Below, in pieces: positions 36,863-46,188 of a stretch of DNA of 64,000 nt. The stretch covers positions 8,242 through 72,241 of the forward strand of contig DIVR01000037.1 in NCBI GenBank assembly GCA_002428325.1. The letters are read 5' to 3'. Each line of letters opens with the position of its first letter. The first letter of the stretch is position 1. The stretch comes from a bacterium UBP4_UBA6127. GTDB lineage: Bacteria; UBP4; UBA4092. Both the position numbers and the translations under genes were made by a program. Under the pieces are notes generated by a model. That model saw only the letters and a program-made list of their open reading frames with translations. It did not search any database and had not been told where the DNA came from.

Positions 36863-38455
36863 ATGGAGAAAAAATCTAAACAGTCTTCCCGTACCCGAAC
36901 CCGGCAGGCTCCGATTCTGGCAACCCCGGAATCGGCAGGGTTATCTTTTACCCCATCGCCGGAACTCTCCAGAGCTGTCCTTACCGTAACGGACCTGACC
37001 GATAAAATCAAAGACCAATTGGAAACAGGGTTTCCGGATATCTGGGTGGAAGGTGAAGTCAGTAATTTCAAAGTTTCCGGCAATGGGCATGCCTTCTTCA
37101 GCTTGAAAGATGAAAAATCAGTCATCCGGTCAGTGATATGGGCCAATGTCTTTCGTATGATGAGGCTACAGATGAAAGAAGGCCTGAAGGTTATGTCCCA
37201 TGGGAGACTCAGTGTTTATGGTCCCAGCGGCGATTATAGGCTGGTTATTGACCGGATTGAGATATCCGGGCTGGGTGTGCTTCAACAGCAATTTGAAGAG
37301 TTAAAACGAAAACTCCAGGCAGAAGGCCTTTTTGACAGTTCACGAAAGAAACCCCTGCCCCTGCTTCCTAAACGTATTGGTATTGTTACTTCCCCCACAG
37401 GAGCGGCATTACAGGATATATTCAATATCTTATTTCGCCGATTCCCCAATATGCAGGCAGTCATTGCCCCCGCCCAGGTTCAAGGGACAGCGGCCGCCGG
37501 CCAGATTGCCGAGGGAATCCGGATGTTGAATCTATTGACCCCGGAAGTCGATGTTATTCTGGTGGCACGAGGGGGCGGTTCCCTGGAAGATCTCTGGCCT
37601 TTTAATGAAGAGATAGTGGCCAGAGCGGTGGCAGAATCCAAAATTCCCATCGTATCAGGTGTAGGCCATGAGGTAGATACCACTATCTGCGATTATGCGG
37701 CAGATGTTCGAGCGCCCACTCCCTCTGGAGCCGCTGAAATTGTCGTTCGGAAGAAGAGTGAATTTGAATCTGAGTTATCGGGATATCGGGACAGCCTGCT
37801 GACTGAAATTGAACACAAGCTGAAAAGCCTTCGCCAGGATTGGGAAGAACAGGTCCGGCGTCCCTCCTTCAGGCAGCCGGAAAGGCTCTTGGATGCCCGC
37901 CGCCAAAAAGTGAATGACCTGGATGAATCCTCCAGACGGAGTATCCGGCATCGATTTGAAATGAGCCAGGCGGTCAATAAACAACTCTATACCGTCTTGC
38001 AAAAACATTCTCCTGAAAATAAGCTGAGACTCTGGAAAGAGAAACTGCATCAGCTGGCTGAAAAAAATTATACTCTGGTTCATACCCGGATTCGAATATC
38101 CCAATCTGAATGGGAGAACCGGAACCAACAGTTATTTACTAATTCTCCAGCCAGAAAAATTCCCCAATTATCCCGACAGGTCCAATATGTTGCCCGCCAG
38201 TTAACGGACCGGACCCTGACCCAATGGAATCGGTATCAACAGATGTTTTCGGCTCACTTGGGAAAACTTAATGCCCTCAGTCCCCTGGCTATACTGGAAA
38301 GAGGCTACTCCATTGTATCCATCGATAAAGAGGGCCGAATTCTTCGAAAAGCATCAGAAACCCGATTAGGAGAAATCCTTTCGATTCGTTTACATCAAGG
38401 TAATATAAAAGCCCAAGTCACCCAGATCGATCCTGAGGAGGATTCCCATGGCTGA
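36863..38455 (+). CDS. xseA: Exodeoxyribonuclease VII large subunit
   Basis: 530 residues, longer than the usual 400-450 because of a basic, low-complexity N-terminus (to about 45). The OB-fold domain follows ([20 protein letters not shown]), then the catalytic domain with [46 protein letters not shown] and [13 protein letters not shown], a coiled-coil arm, and the C-terminal [14 protein letters not shown]. With XseB it degrades single-stranded DNA to oligonucleotides. It overlaps xseB by eight bases. Confidence 0.95.
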   Translation: MEKKSKQSSRTRTRQAPILATPESAGLSFTPSPELSRAVLTVTDLTDKIKDQLETGFPDIWVEGEVSNFKVSGNGHAFFSLKDEKSVIRSVIWANVFRMMRLQMKEGLKVMSHGRLSVYGPSGDYRLVIDRIEISGLGVLQQQFEELKRKLQAEGLFDSSRKKPLPLLPKRIGIVTSPTGAALQDIFNILFRRFPNMQAVIAPAQVQGTAAAGQIAEGIRMLNLLTPEVDVILVARGGGSLEDLWPFNEEIVARAVAESKIPIVSGVGHEVDTTICDYAADVRAPTPSGAAEIVVRKKSEFESELSGYRDSLLTEIEHKLKSLRQDWEEQVRRPSFRQPERLLDARRQKVNDLDESSRRSIRHRFEMSQAVNKQLYTVLQKHSPENKLRLWKEKLHQLAEKNYTLVHTRIRISQSEWENRNQQLFTNSPARKIPQLSRQVQYVARQLTDRTLTQWNRYQQMFSAHLGKLNALSPLAILERGYSIVSIDKEGRILRKASETRLGEILSIRLHQGNIKAQVTQIDPEEDSHG

Positions 38456-38732
38456 ACCTATTAAAAAAACACCCAAATCCTTTGAAGAAGCAATCAAACG
38501 GTTGGAAGAGATTGTCGAGCAGCTGGAATCACCAGAATTACCCCTGGAAAAATCCATTGAACTGTTTGAAGAAGGCATGCGTCTCTCTCAATTCTGTAAT
38601 ACGAAACTCAATGAGGCAGAAAAGAAAATCACTCAACTGGTCAAAAAGCCAGGGGGTAAAATTGAAGAAGTCCCCATGGAAAATGAATCCGCTGATACCA
38701 GTACCACGAATCAGGAAGAAATTCCCCTTTAG
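38448..38732 (+). CDS. xseB: Exodeoxyribonuclease VII small subunit
   Basis: 94 residues. [37 protein letters not shown] and [12 protein letters not shown] are the two-helix core of XseB; an acidic tail of about 25 residues follows. Several copies bind one XseA along its helical arm. GAGGAGG within the end of xseA serves as its ribosome binding site, so translation is coupled. ispA begins 34 bases downstream. Confidence 0.94.
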   Translation: MAEPIKKTPKSFEEAIKRLEEIVEQLESPELPLEKSIELFEEGMRLSQFCNTKLNEAEKKITQLVKKPGGKIEEVPMENESADTSTTNQEEIPL

Positions 38733-38766
38733 AGGCTGGGTCTTTTTCCCCAATGAGGTTTTTTAA

Positions 38767-39648
38767 ATGAACATTAAGGATTATTTTGCCGTAAAATCCC
38801 AAACCATAGAAACATCCCTGGCACATTGGCTCCCTTCAGGAGAAAGCAGGCTGGCCCAGGCTATGCGGTATTCCGTAATGGCCGGGGGGAAAAGGATTCG
38901 TCCAATATTGGCTCTGGCTACTGCAGAAATGCTGGAAGGGAAACAGGAGGATGTACTCCCAGGTGCCTGCGCCCTGGAATTCATCCATAACTATTCCCTG
39001 ATTCATGATGACCTGCCTTGTATGGATAATGATGATTTCCGAAGGGGAAGGCCGACCACCCATAAACAATTTGGAGAAAAAACAGCTATCCTGGCGGGGA
39101 ATGCCCTGATAATCGAGTCCTTTCGTCTGCTGGGACAGTTTGCCCAGGATTCCAACCTGCCGGATGCCTCTAAAATTCACATTATCACTCAGATTGCCCA
39201 GGCTAGTGGAATGCAGGGCATGATAGCAGGACAAGTCAGCGATTTGGAATCGGAAATGCAGGATATCAGCGCTGAAAGGATGGCTTATATTCATTCCCAT
39301 AAAACCGGAGCCCTTATCAGGGCAGCTGTCCTGGTGGGCGCTTATGCTTCTAATGCCGATGACAACCAGGTTTCCCATCTCCGGGACTATGCGGAAAAAC
39401 TGGGACTGATGTTCCAGGTAACAGATGATATCCTTGATATTGAAGGGTCTGAAGAAAAAAGAGGTAAAAAAATCGGCGGCGACGTGGAATTAGGAAAAGC
39501 CACTTATCCCCGAATCCATGGAATGGAGAAAGCTAAAAAACTGGTCAGCGATTTAATGCTTGGATGCCAGGCTGATTTGGCTGTCTTTGGCGAAAAGGCT
39601 TCCATTTTGATTGCTATTTCTGATTATGTCGGCACCCGTAAAGCGTAA
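38767..39648 (+). CDS. ispA: Short-chain polyprenyl diphosphate synthase (farnesyl/geranyl type)
   Basis: 293 residues of the trans-isoprenyl diphosphate synthase fold. AGGKRIRPIL binds isopentenyl diphosphate; the first Asp-rich motif DDLPCMDNDDFRRGRPT and the second, DDILDIEG, bind Mg-diphosphate. The two-residue insertion in the first motif (DDxxxxD) is that of bacterial FPP/GGPP synthases. It supplies precursors for undecaprenyl phosphate and quinones. The xseA-xseB-ispA order is common in bacteria; dxs, often next, is absent here. Confidence 0.95.
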   Translation: MNIKDYFAVKSQTIETSLAHWLPSGESRLAQAMRYSVMAGGKRIRPILALATAEMLEGKQEDVLPGACALEFIHNYSLIHDDLPCMDNDDFRRGRPTTHKQFGEKTAILAGNALIIESFRLLGQFAQDSNLPDASKIHIITQIAQASGMQGMIAGQVSDLESEMQDISAERMAYIHSHKTGALIRAAVLVGAYASNADDNQVSHLRDYAEKLGLMFQVTDDILDIEGSEEKRGKKIGGDVELGKATYPRIHGMEKAKKLVSDLMLGCQADLAVFGEKASILIAISDYVGTRKA

Positions 39649-40006
39649 TTATCCATCTGGAATAATATTAGGGTTCCATAAAAAATAGAATCTTAATGGG
39701 TTTTTTACCAAAGAACAGATAATTCATTCTCCTACCTTCTTCACCCCAGCCTTCTTCTCAGAGTTTCGCTTTATCGGGAAAGGCCCCCTTTACCGGTTCA
39801 ACCTGGCCTTTTGACAGCTGTCAAAATATCATTCTATTGATAAATAAGGGGTTATAAGTATAGGTAATTTTCCAACTCCTTACTAAAAAGGAAAAATATC
39901 TGGGATAAATGGGTATAGTTCAAACGATTCCCAATTCACTGGAATTTGAGAGAAAATTTCAGAAGATGTCAGGGAGACCCTGTATACCCAGAGTCCCCCT
40001 TGATAG
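39649..40006. other. Gene-free convergent region of 358 bases
   Basis: It lies between the ends of ispA and the convergent small protein gene. No classic terminator is seen for either gene. The notable element is an 18-base perfect palindrome at 39809-39826; the rest has no recognised structure. Confidence 0.55.
39809..39826. repeat. Perfect 18-bp palindrome TTTTGACAGCTGTCAAAA
   Basis: The sequence equals its own reverse complement with no loop, like a dimeric-repressor operator. It sits between convergent genes, where no promoter is expected, and lacks the loop of a terminator. Confidence 0.9.
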
Positions 40007-40294
40007 TTAATCTTTCTTTTCGACAATATAAACCGGCATTGGCTTTTCCCAACTCACTTCGACTTTGCCAATGGTCTTCATCGGAACCGGAACTCCATCG
40101 GTGTTCCGGACATAGACATCCATTAACAAAACAGGACTTCCGGTAGAATCCATGACCCCTTCCAACTTGGAAATAGCATTAGCGGGTGTGGGAGTCAGGG
40201 CTCGTTGGACATCTGGCTTGAAAAGCAGTGCCAGCAATAAGACAGCAATCACGGTTAAAATAACTTTGGTATAACGATCTGTTTTGATACCCAT
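40007..40294 (-). CDS. Small single-pass membrane protein of unknown function
   Basis: 95 residues: a basic N-terminus, a transmembrane helix (about 10-25, ILTVIAVLLLALLF) and a C-terminal domain of about 65 residues with alternating strands (LLMDVYVRNTDGVPVPMK, KVEVSWEKPMPVYIVE). AGGAGGT precedes the ATG. It follows pilT on the same strand after 106 bases. Anchored extracytoplasmic placement is likely; no family was recognised. Confidence 0.7.
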   Translation of the reverse strand: MGIKTDRYTKVILTVIAVLLLALLFKPDVQRALTPTPANAISKLEGVMDSTGSPVLLMDVYVRNTDGVPVPMKTIGKVEVSWEKPMPVYIVEKKD

Positions 40295-40400
40295 GGTCCT
40301 TTTACCTCCTGAAAAGATTTCTAGCTAGGATTTAAGTTCTGGAGCGAATCCAAAGATTCATCTCCTGATACAGTAGATATCCCTGTTATATATTATTATT

Positions 40401-41480
40401 CTAAAACCGGGTTGAGGACATTCCCCTGATTTTTAATTTTAAATCATTGGGACTTTCGGCCGCTGCCATGGCATCATCCAGGGTGATTTGCTTTTCCATA
40501 TAGAGCTTATAAAGATGCTGGTCAAAGGTTTGCATATTCTCCTGAGTACCAGCGGAAATAGTTGTCCTGATAGGACTTAACTCCCCTTTTCGCAGCAAAT
40601 CAGATATCCGGGATGAATTAATCATGATTTCCACCGCGGGGACTCGGCCAGTCCCATCAGCCCTTCTTAAAAGCCTTTGGGAAACAACACCCAACAGATT
40701 ATTAGCCAGGCTCTGGTATATTCGGGGATGTTCATCCTGCGGGAAAAATTGCATGATCCGTTCAATGGTCTGATTGGCATTGGTCGAATGGAGGGTGGAA
40801 AGGACCAGATGCCCTGTCTCAGCAAAATCGATAGCCGCCGTTACCGTTTCCGGGTCTCTCATCTCTCCAATCAGGATAACATCGGGTGCCTGCCGGAGGG
40901 CGCTGCGAAGCGCCTTGGCAAAACTGTGGGTATCAGTACCCACTTCTCTCTGGCTGATAATGCTCTTTTCATTTTTATGGACAAACTCAATAGGGTCTTC
41001 AATCGTTACCACATGCCCTGTTTTATTCAGATTCCGGTGATGGATCATAGCCGCCAGGGTGGTGGATTTTCCCGAACCGGTGGCCCCTGTCACCAAAATC
41101 AGCCCCCTGGATTCCAGGATGATATCATTTAACACCGGGGGAAGCAAAAGTTCTTCCACTGTGGGAATCTTGGACTCAACCCGCCTGAAGACAAAAGCAA
41201 TAGAACCCCGCTGCCGATAAATATTCCCTCGGAATCTTCCAATCTGGGGAATCGAATACGCTAGATTGACCTCAGGGTCGATTTCCATCTGTTTTTTCTG
41301 TTCATCCGTTAAAAAGGAGTAAACCAGCTGCTCAGTGTCAATCGGTTTTAATGACTGATCACTTAAAAAGATTCCCTGCCCGGATACTTTTATCATGGGA
41401 GGGCTGCCTACCACACAAAAAAGGTCAGAACCCTTCTGATCACAAAGGATTCGTAATAAGGTATCAATATTCAGTTCCAT
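40401..41480 (-). CDS. pilT: Type IV pilus retraction ATPase PilT
   Basis: 359 residues. The N-terminal PAS-like domain leads to the RecA-like ATPase with Walker A GATGSGKST (132-140), the Asp box, Walker B VILIGEMRDPET and the His box HLVLSTLHSTNANQTIERI. The AIRNLIRE motif, which marks retraction ATPases, is only loosely recognisable near DLLRKGELSPI. No pilB, pilC or pilin genes are in the window, so it is an isolated pil gene. It could equally serve a secretion-type system. Confidence 0.9.
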   Translation of the reverse strand: MELNIDTLLRILCDQKGSDLFCVVGSPPMIKVSGQGIFLSDQSLKPIDTEQLVYSFLTDEQKKQMEIDPEVNLAYSIPQIGRFRGNIYRQRGSIAFVFRRVESKIPTVEELLLPPVLNDIILESRGLILVTGATGSGKSTTLAAMIHHRNLNKTGHVVTIEDPIEFVHKNEKSIISQREVGTDTHSFAKALRSALRQAPDVILIGEMRDPETVTAAIDFAETGHLVLSTLHSTNANQTIERIMQFFPQDEHPRIYQSLANNLLGVVSQRLLRRADGTGRVPAVEIMINSSRISDLLRKGELSPIRTTISAGTQENMQTFDQHLYKLYMEKQITLDDAMAAAESPNDLKLKIRGMSSTRF

Positions 41481-41607
41481 AACTAAACAGAATATCCGAA
41501 ATTTTGTTTTAAAGCAAGCTATTTCAGGAGTTTGTTGCTATATAAAAACTTACCTTTTCTCCTCTAATATTTCCCCTTCCCCCATCAGGTATCTTCCCTG
41601 GAAAAGG

Positions 41608-41634
41608 ACCCAGGCTGATGGCTACAGCCTGGGT
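41608..41634. repeat. Hairpin in the divergent region upstream of the propeller-like protein
   Basis: A perfect 10-bp stem ACCCAGGCTG / CAGCCTGGGT with a seven-base loop, extendable by a G-C pair. On the minus strand it is followed by CCTTTTCC, so it could be a weak terminator in that direction or a leader hairpin of the gene at 41744. Confidence 0.7.
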
Positions 41635-41743
41635 CTCCCTCCGAAAGGAGAAAAGGAAGGGACAGAGAAAAGCTGGAAGTTGACAGTGATCCTGAAGTCT
41701 GATTAGATAAGGGTAACCTATTCAGGGAAGGAATTATCCGGAA

Positions 41744-43189
41744 ATGAGACAAAAAATAAACAGAAAAACTCAAAAACCCTCATGGAAAAGCCTCTTAGGG
41801 ATACTTACCGCTTTCCTGATTGGAGTCAATGGACTGGCTTGGGAGATGGAACCCATCATTTTTTGCCAGGCTACGGGAAATCAGGCCTTTGTCCGGATGG
41901 TTCAGGATGATAAAGATGGAGTGTATCTTGCCTGGCAGGATAAACGAAATGGAAATATGGATATATATGCCCAGTACTATTCCCATGGAGATAAAGAACG
42001 ATGGGGAAAAGATGGGGTTCCTGTCTGTATTGACCCTCAGCGTCAACAATATCCTTTAATAATCCCAGGAGACCAAGGGTCGCTTCTGATACTATGGCAG
42101 GACAGCCGAAGTGGGGATAATGCCCTTTACATGCAAAAACTATCTGTCGATGGAAAGCCTTTATGGCCCATTAACGGAAAATTAACGGCAAAAGTCAGGG
42201 TTCCCATCACCTATCCAGCCATCACAGAGGATGGACAGGGAGGAATTGTTTTTATCTGGCAGGATGGACAGGGTAGCCAGTCTGGCATTTATGCCATGAG
42301 GGTCGCTGCCGATGGAACCCACCCCTGGGGGAAAACACCCTTGTGGATCGGACCAACAGGCCCTGAATCAGGCAAACCCTGTATCATCAATGATACCCAG
42401 GGTGGAGTCATAATCATCTGGCAATATCGAACAGAAGAATTAAATCAAATAAGAGCCCAGAAATTAACCTCTCAGGGTAAACTTGGCTGGGGGGGCGGCG
42501 GACTTATTATTAAGGATATATTTAATGAAATTGCCGAAATCCAAGCCCTCTCCGATGGCCAGGGTGGGGTTATCCTTACCTGGGAAGATGCCACCAATTT
42601 TTATTATGGGGTATATGCCCAAAGGCTGAGTTCTGAGGGGAAATATCTCTGGAACCCTAAAGGTGTCTTAGTAGGGTCAGACCCGGAATTACTCTATGCC
42701 CCCCAGGTAATCTCGGATTCCCGGGGCGGCATCATCATGATATGGCAAATGGAAGACCTCCAGAAAATCAATAATCGATTATATGCCCAAAGAGTGGATT
42801 CTAAGGGTAATACTATCTGGCAGAAGAACGGAGTTACCGTTTGCCAACTGTCAAAACTCGATATTCTCAACCCCCTGATGAAACCGGATGGCCAGGGGGG
42901 TGTTTTAATAATCTGGAATGACAGCCGAATGGGAATCAATGATATTTACATCCAACGGCTAGATTCCAAAGGGAAACCGGCTTGGGAATCAAATGGGAGA
43001 GTCCTCTGCAATGCTCCTTCCCACCAGATGTATCCCCAAATAGCAATCACATCCAGACAGGAGGCCTACATGGCATGGTGGGACCTCAGGAGCCAGAAGG
43101 ATATGAATATTATCGGAGCTTGGATCAACCTGAGCAATTCGGCGGGTTCCGGCAATCTTGGAGATAAATCTGCAGCAACCCAACCCTGA
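41744..43189 (+). CDS. Secreted eight-repeat beta-propeller-like protein
   Basis: 481 residues. A basic N-terminus and a hydrophobic signal segment (about 15-32) are followed by eight repeats of about 55 residues, each with GGV-IIIWQD or a variant and then IYAQRL or a variant: for example LLILWQDSRSG, GIVFIWQDGQG, GVILTWEDATN and GVLIIWNDSRM. Eight Trp-bearing blades suggest a closed propeller exposed outside the inner membrane. Function is unknown; adhesion or ligand binding would be typical. No catalytic motif is visible. Confidence 0.8.
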   Translation: MRQKINRKTQKPSWKSLLGILTAFLIGVNGLAWEMEPIIFCQATGNQAFVRMVQDDKDGVYLAWQDKRNGNMDIYAQYYSHGDKERWGKDGVPVCIDPQRQQYPLIIPGDQGSLLILWQDSRSGDNALYMQKLSVDGKPLWPINGKLTAKVRVPITYPAITEDGQGGIVFIWQDGQGSQSGIYAMRVAADGTHPWGKTPLWIGPTGPESGKPCIINDTQGGVIIIWQYRTEELNQIRAQKLTSQGKLGWGGGGLIIKDIFNEIAEIQALSDGQGGVILTWEDATNFYYGVYAQRLSSEGKYLWNPKGVLVGSDPELLYAPQVISDSRGGIIMIWQMEDLQKINNRLYAQRVDSKGNTIWQKNGVTVCQLSKLDILNPLMKPDGQGGVLIIWNDSRMGINDIYIQRLDSKGKPAWESNGRVLCNAPSHQMYPQIAITSRQEAYMAWWDLRSQKDMNIIGAWINLSNSAGSGNLGDKSAATQP

Positions 43190-43199
43190 TAAATCCATA

Positions 43200-43217
43200 G
43201 GAGAGGATTGCCTCTCC
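43200..43217 (+). terminator. Hairpin after the propeller-like gene
   Basis: The stem GGAGAGG / CCTCTCC (7 bp) with a four-base loop lies 11 bases past the stop. No T-run follows, so termination here is uncertain. Confidence 0.35.
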
Positions 43218-43283
43218 CTTCGGCTGATGGTAAAATGTCGTTGATTGTAATAACACCAGTTTACCCGAAAAAGAGGTTGCTTC

Positions 43284-44360
43284 ATGTCCAGATTATTCCA
43301 AAAGATGATTCTCTTGCTTTGCTTGATTCTTACCTGGGGTTTTGTTCATGCCCAGGATATTAATTCAAAAGATGGTATTCTTCTAAAATTAAAATCCAAG
43401 CCGGGCAAGGTATGTAATTCCAGGATGATGATGATAGGAAATGGAATGCTCTCCTTATCACTCAAAAATTCTGAGAATACTGAAAAGCCCTTTTCTATAG
43501 AGACCAGCCTTCCCGTTGATTTTAGTCTCGAAATGTATTTTACCGAAACCACCCAAAATGTAGATGAAAATGGGAATATCTCTCTGGATGTCGTTCTCAC
43601 TACTATGAATATGAATCTCGGAATAATGAGCCAGTCTTTCAACATGCAATGGAATGGACAGGAGATGCAGGTCCTGATGAACAATCAGCCGATGGTCCAA
43701 CATGGGATGGACACTGTTTTGCAGGATAAGCTCAAAGGATTGAATAAACCTATTCAAATGGTTATCAGCCCCAGAGGAAAACTCCTGAGCATAAAAAATC
43801 CTTACCTGGATGATGAATCTTTGAAAGATAATCCCTTTGCTAAAATGATGCGACCTTTTATTGAAAACCAGTCATCTCCCTTATATCCCGAGAATCCCAT
43901 TCAGCCTGGAGACAGTTGGAGTGTGACCACCCGATTTAACCTGCCGGAAGGGTTTGAAAATTATCTTCATTTCTCCAAACCCCTGGAATTCATAACGGAA
44001 TATCAGGCAGAAAAGGTTACATATGAAAAAGGCGGTAAACTGCTAACCCTTACCCAGAAATCTAATAATAACTTTTCCAATGCGACCATCCATTTTGGAA
44101 AAATACCCATGCCTTCCGATGCGAAGGACTCGGCTTTTTCCAACCTCTTTGAAAATATTTCAATTCTTCTGAATGAAGCCGTTTTTAAACAGGATGGTGA
44201 AATGAAAATCAATGTATCTAATGGGAATATTGTTAACGCTCAATCAGAAAATATCATCAATATTGCCGTCGCGGTGAACCTCAAAAAACAGGATAATAAT
44301 ATGCCGGAAATAAAACTGAAAGGGTCGTTAAAACTATTCACCAAAATTGAAAATATTTAG
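43284..44360 (+). CDS. Secreted protein of unknown function (DUF6263-like)
   Basis: 358 residues with a Sec signal peptide (to about 23, cleavage after VHA). The mature part is beta-rich, with an early LKLKSKPGK strand, a MVISPRGKLLSI turn and YPENPIQPGDSWSV, which resemble the lipocalin-like DUF6263 proteins, though that assignment is by pattern. It follows the propeller-like gene on the same strand and may be cotranscribed. A good terminator follows. Confidence 0.72.
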   Translation: MSRLFQKMILLLCLILTWGFVHAQDINSKDGILLKLKSKPGKVCNSRMMMIGNGMLSLSLKNSENTEKPFSIETSLPVDFSLEMYFTETTQNVDENGNISLDVVLTTMNMNLGIMSQSFNMQWNGQEMQVLMNNQPMVQHGMDTVLQDKLKGLNKPIQMVISPRGKLLSIKNPYLDDESLKDNPFAKMMRPFIENQSSPLYPENPIQPGDSWSVTTRFNLPEGFENYLHFSKPLEFITEYQAEKVTYEKGGKLLTLTQKSNNNFSNATIHFGKIPMPSDAKDSAFSNLFENISILLNEAVFKQDGEMKINVSNGNIVNAQSENIINIAVAVNLKKQDNNMPEIKLKGSLKLFTKIENI

Positions 44361-44384
44361 TATTGGGATGAAAACCATCCTGAA

Positions 44385-44418
44385 GCCTGTCCATGATATC
44401 CAGGGCAGGCTTTTTTTT
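44385..44418 (+). terminator. Rho-independent terminator
   Basis: The stem GCCTGTCC / GGGCAGGC (8 bp with one wobble pair) is followed by eight T. It ends the secreted-protein transcript just before the convergent Na/Pi cotransporter gene. Confidence 0.88.
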
Positions 44419-44428
44419 AAGATTTCGT

Positions 44429-46042
44429 TTACTCTGCTACGGTATAGGCAATGGATGTCACATGGCTGTTGACCCGTTTGAGATGGGTCAGGATATCCAG
44501 GTGGATTTCACTGGTTTCAATGGATTCTTTCAGGCCTTTTTGCAACCGTTCAATATGGGCCTGTCGAAGGCTTCTTTCCAGTTGGGATATTTCCTGTTTA
44601 TGTTCAATGACTTTTCTGGCCAAATCAGAGTCCTGGGTGGCATAGGCAGTCACTACCATTTCAAAATTATCGAGCACCTGTTTATGAAGCTGTTGAATCT
44701 CTCTCCAGCCGGCCTCCGAAAAGTGTACCCCCAGCCGAAGCCTTTTCATGGCCAGATCCATCAGGTTCTTATCGATGATATCCCCAATATTTTCCAGGTT
44801 CATCACCACAGAAAGGACCATTATCTGCCGCCGGGATTGTTCAGGAGTCAGATGACGGATAGGCATCATATCGGTAATATAGATTTTGATGGAATGCTCC
44901 AGATAATCCAGCTTATCATCTTCCTTGGAGATATCCCGAATAAGAAGCTCATCACTTTTTTCAAAAGCATGAATGGTATTCCCCAACATCTTTTCAGAAA
45001 TATCCATCATTCGAAGCGATTCCCGGACCGATTCACCCAAGGCCAGAGTGGGATTGGATAATAGATTCTCATCCAGATATTTTGCTTTAAATATCCCATC
45101 CCCGGTATCCTGGTCATGAATCATGCTTCGGGTTAATCGGGCCAGTACTCCGGTAAAAGGTAAGAACAAAGTGGCAATCAAGACATTATATAAAGTATGG
45201 GCATTGGCTATCTGACGGGCAATATCTCCCCCCGTCCCCCATCTTATCAACTCGGCATACTTCGCCATAAAGGGATATATCAGCAGAACCCCGGCCGTTT
45301 TTACAATCACATTGACAGTCGCAATCCGCTTGGCATCCGGGGATGTTCCCATTGCGGTTATCATTGCCGTGGCACAGGTACCGACATTGGCGCCTAAAAT
45401 GATAGGCATTGCCTCCGGCAGGGTGATAATCTGGTTCATCGATAAGGCAATAGCAATCCCGATAGTCACAGCGCTGGAATGAACCAATGCCGTGAAAGCA
45501 GCCGCCAAGATAATCCCATAAAGAGGAGCCTTGGACAGAGCAGAAAGGACCTGTTGAAATAATTCATTTTGCCCCAGAGGCTTGAAAGACTGAGACATTA
45601 ACTGGATGGAGAAAAAGATAAATCCAATGCCAAGAATAAAATTACCAATAAACTGGACAGATTGCCCCCGGCTGGTAAATTTGCATATCAACCCGATAGC
45701 CACCAACAGAAGAGCATAATCAAAGACCCTGAAGGCAATCAACTGGACCGTAAAGGTCCCCCCGATATCAGCCCCCAGAATCACCCCGATACTCTGCCGA
45801 AGAGTCATCACCCCGGCATTCACAAAGGTCACTAATATAACTGAAGTAACCGTACTGCTTTGGACCAGAGCCGTAACGCCCATCCCGGCCAAGGCACCCT
45901 TCAGGGGGTTGGAAGTAAAGGTGGAGAGAAAATGTCGAAATTTACCGCTGGCAAAACCCTGGAGTTCGTCACCGACCAGTTCCACTCCAAATAGCAAAAG
46001 GCAGATTCCTGCGATAAGATTTATTAATGCGAATTGATCCAT
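44429..46042 (-). CDS. Na/phosphate cotransporter with a PhoU-like C-terminal domain
   Basis: About 537 residues. The first 310 form eight to ten membrane segments with the inverted repeat of the Na/Pi (NptA/PNaS) family: QSSTVTSVILVTF in the first half and HSSAVTIGIAIAL in the second, where His replaces the usual Gln. The last 200 residues are a helical PhoU-like regulatory domain. It should import phosphate with sodium. The ATG at 46042 is preferred over a TTG at 46063. It converges on the gene ending at 44360. Confidence 0.9.
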   Translation of the reverse strand: MDQFALINLIAGICLLLFGVELVGDELQGFASGKFRHFLSTFTSNPLKGALAGMGVTALVQSSTVTSVILVTFVNAGVMTLRQSIGVILGADIGGTFTVQLIAFRVFDYALLLVAIGLICKFTSRGQSVQFIGNFILGIGFIFFSIQLMSQSFKPLGQNELFQQVLSALSKAPLYGIILAAAFTALVHSSAVTIGIAIALSMNQIITLPEAMPIILGANVGTCATAMITAMGTSPDAKRIATVNVIVKTAGVLLIYPFMAKYAELIRWGTGGDIARQIANAHTLYNVLIATLFLPFTGVLARLTRSMIHDQDTGDGIFKAKYLDENLLSNPTLALGESVRESLRMMDISEKMLGNTIHAFEKSDELLIRDISKEDDKLDYLEHSIKIYITDMMPIRHLTPEQSRRQIMVLSVVMNLENIGDIIDKNLMDLAMKRLRLGVHFSEAGWREIQQLHKQVLDNFEMVVTAYATQDSDLARKVIEHKQEISQLERSLRQAHIERLQKGLKESIETSEIHLDILTHLKRVNSHVTSIAYTVAE

Positions 46043-46188
46043 GGTTGATTTTGTGTAAACCAATAATTATATTACAAATCTACTCCTTTCCCTAATATAT
46101 TGCAAAACATCACTCCAAAAGAGAATCAAAAACTGGTTCAATTCACTCAACTGCTTTATAATCATCTTTTTCAAGGGGATCAATATTC

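Noticed and set aside
44393..45061. A 222-codon plus-strand frame over the Na/Pi cotransporter gene.
   Set aside because: It is antisense to a recognised transporter with intact family motifs.
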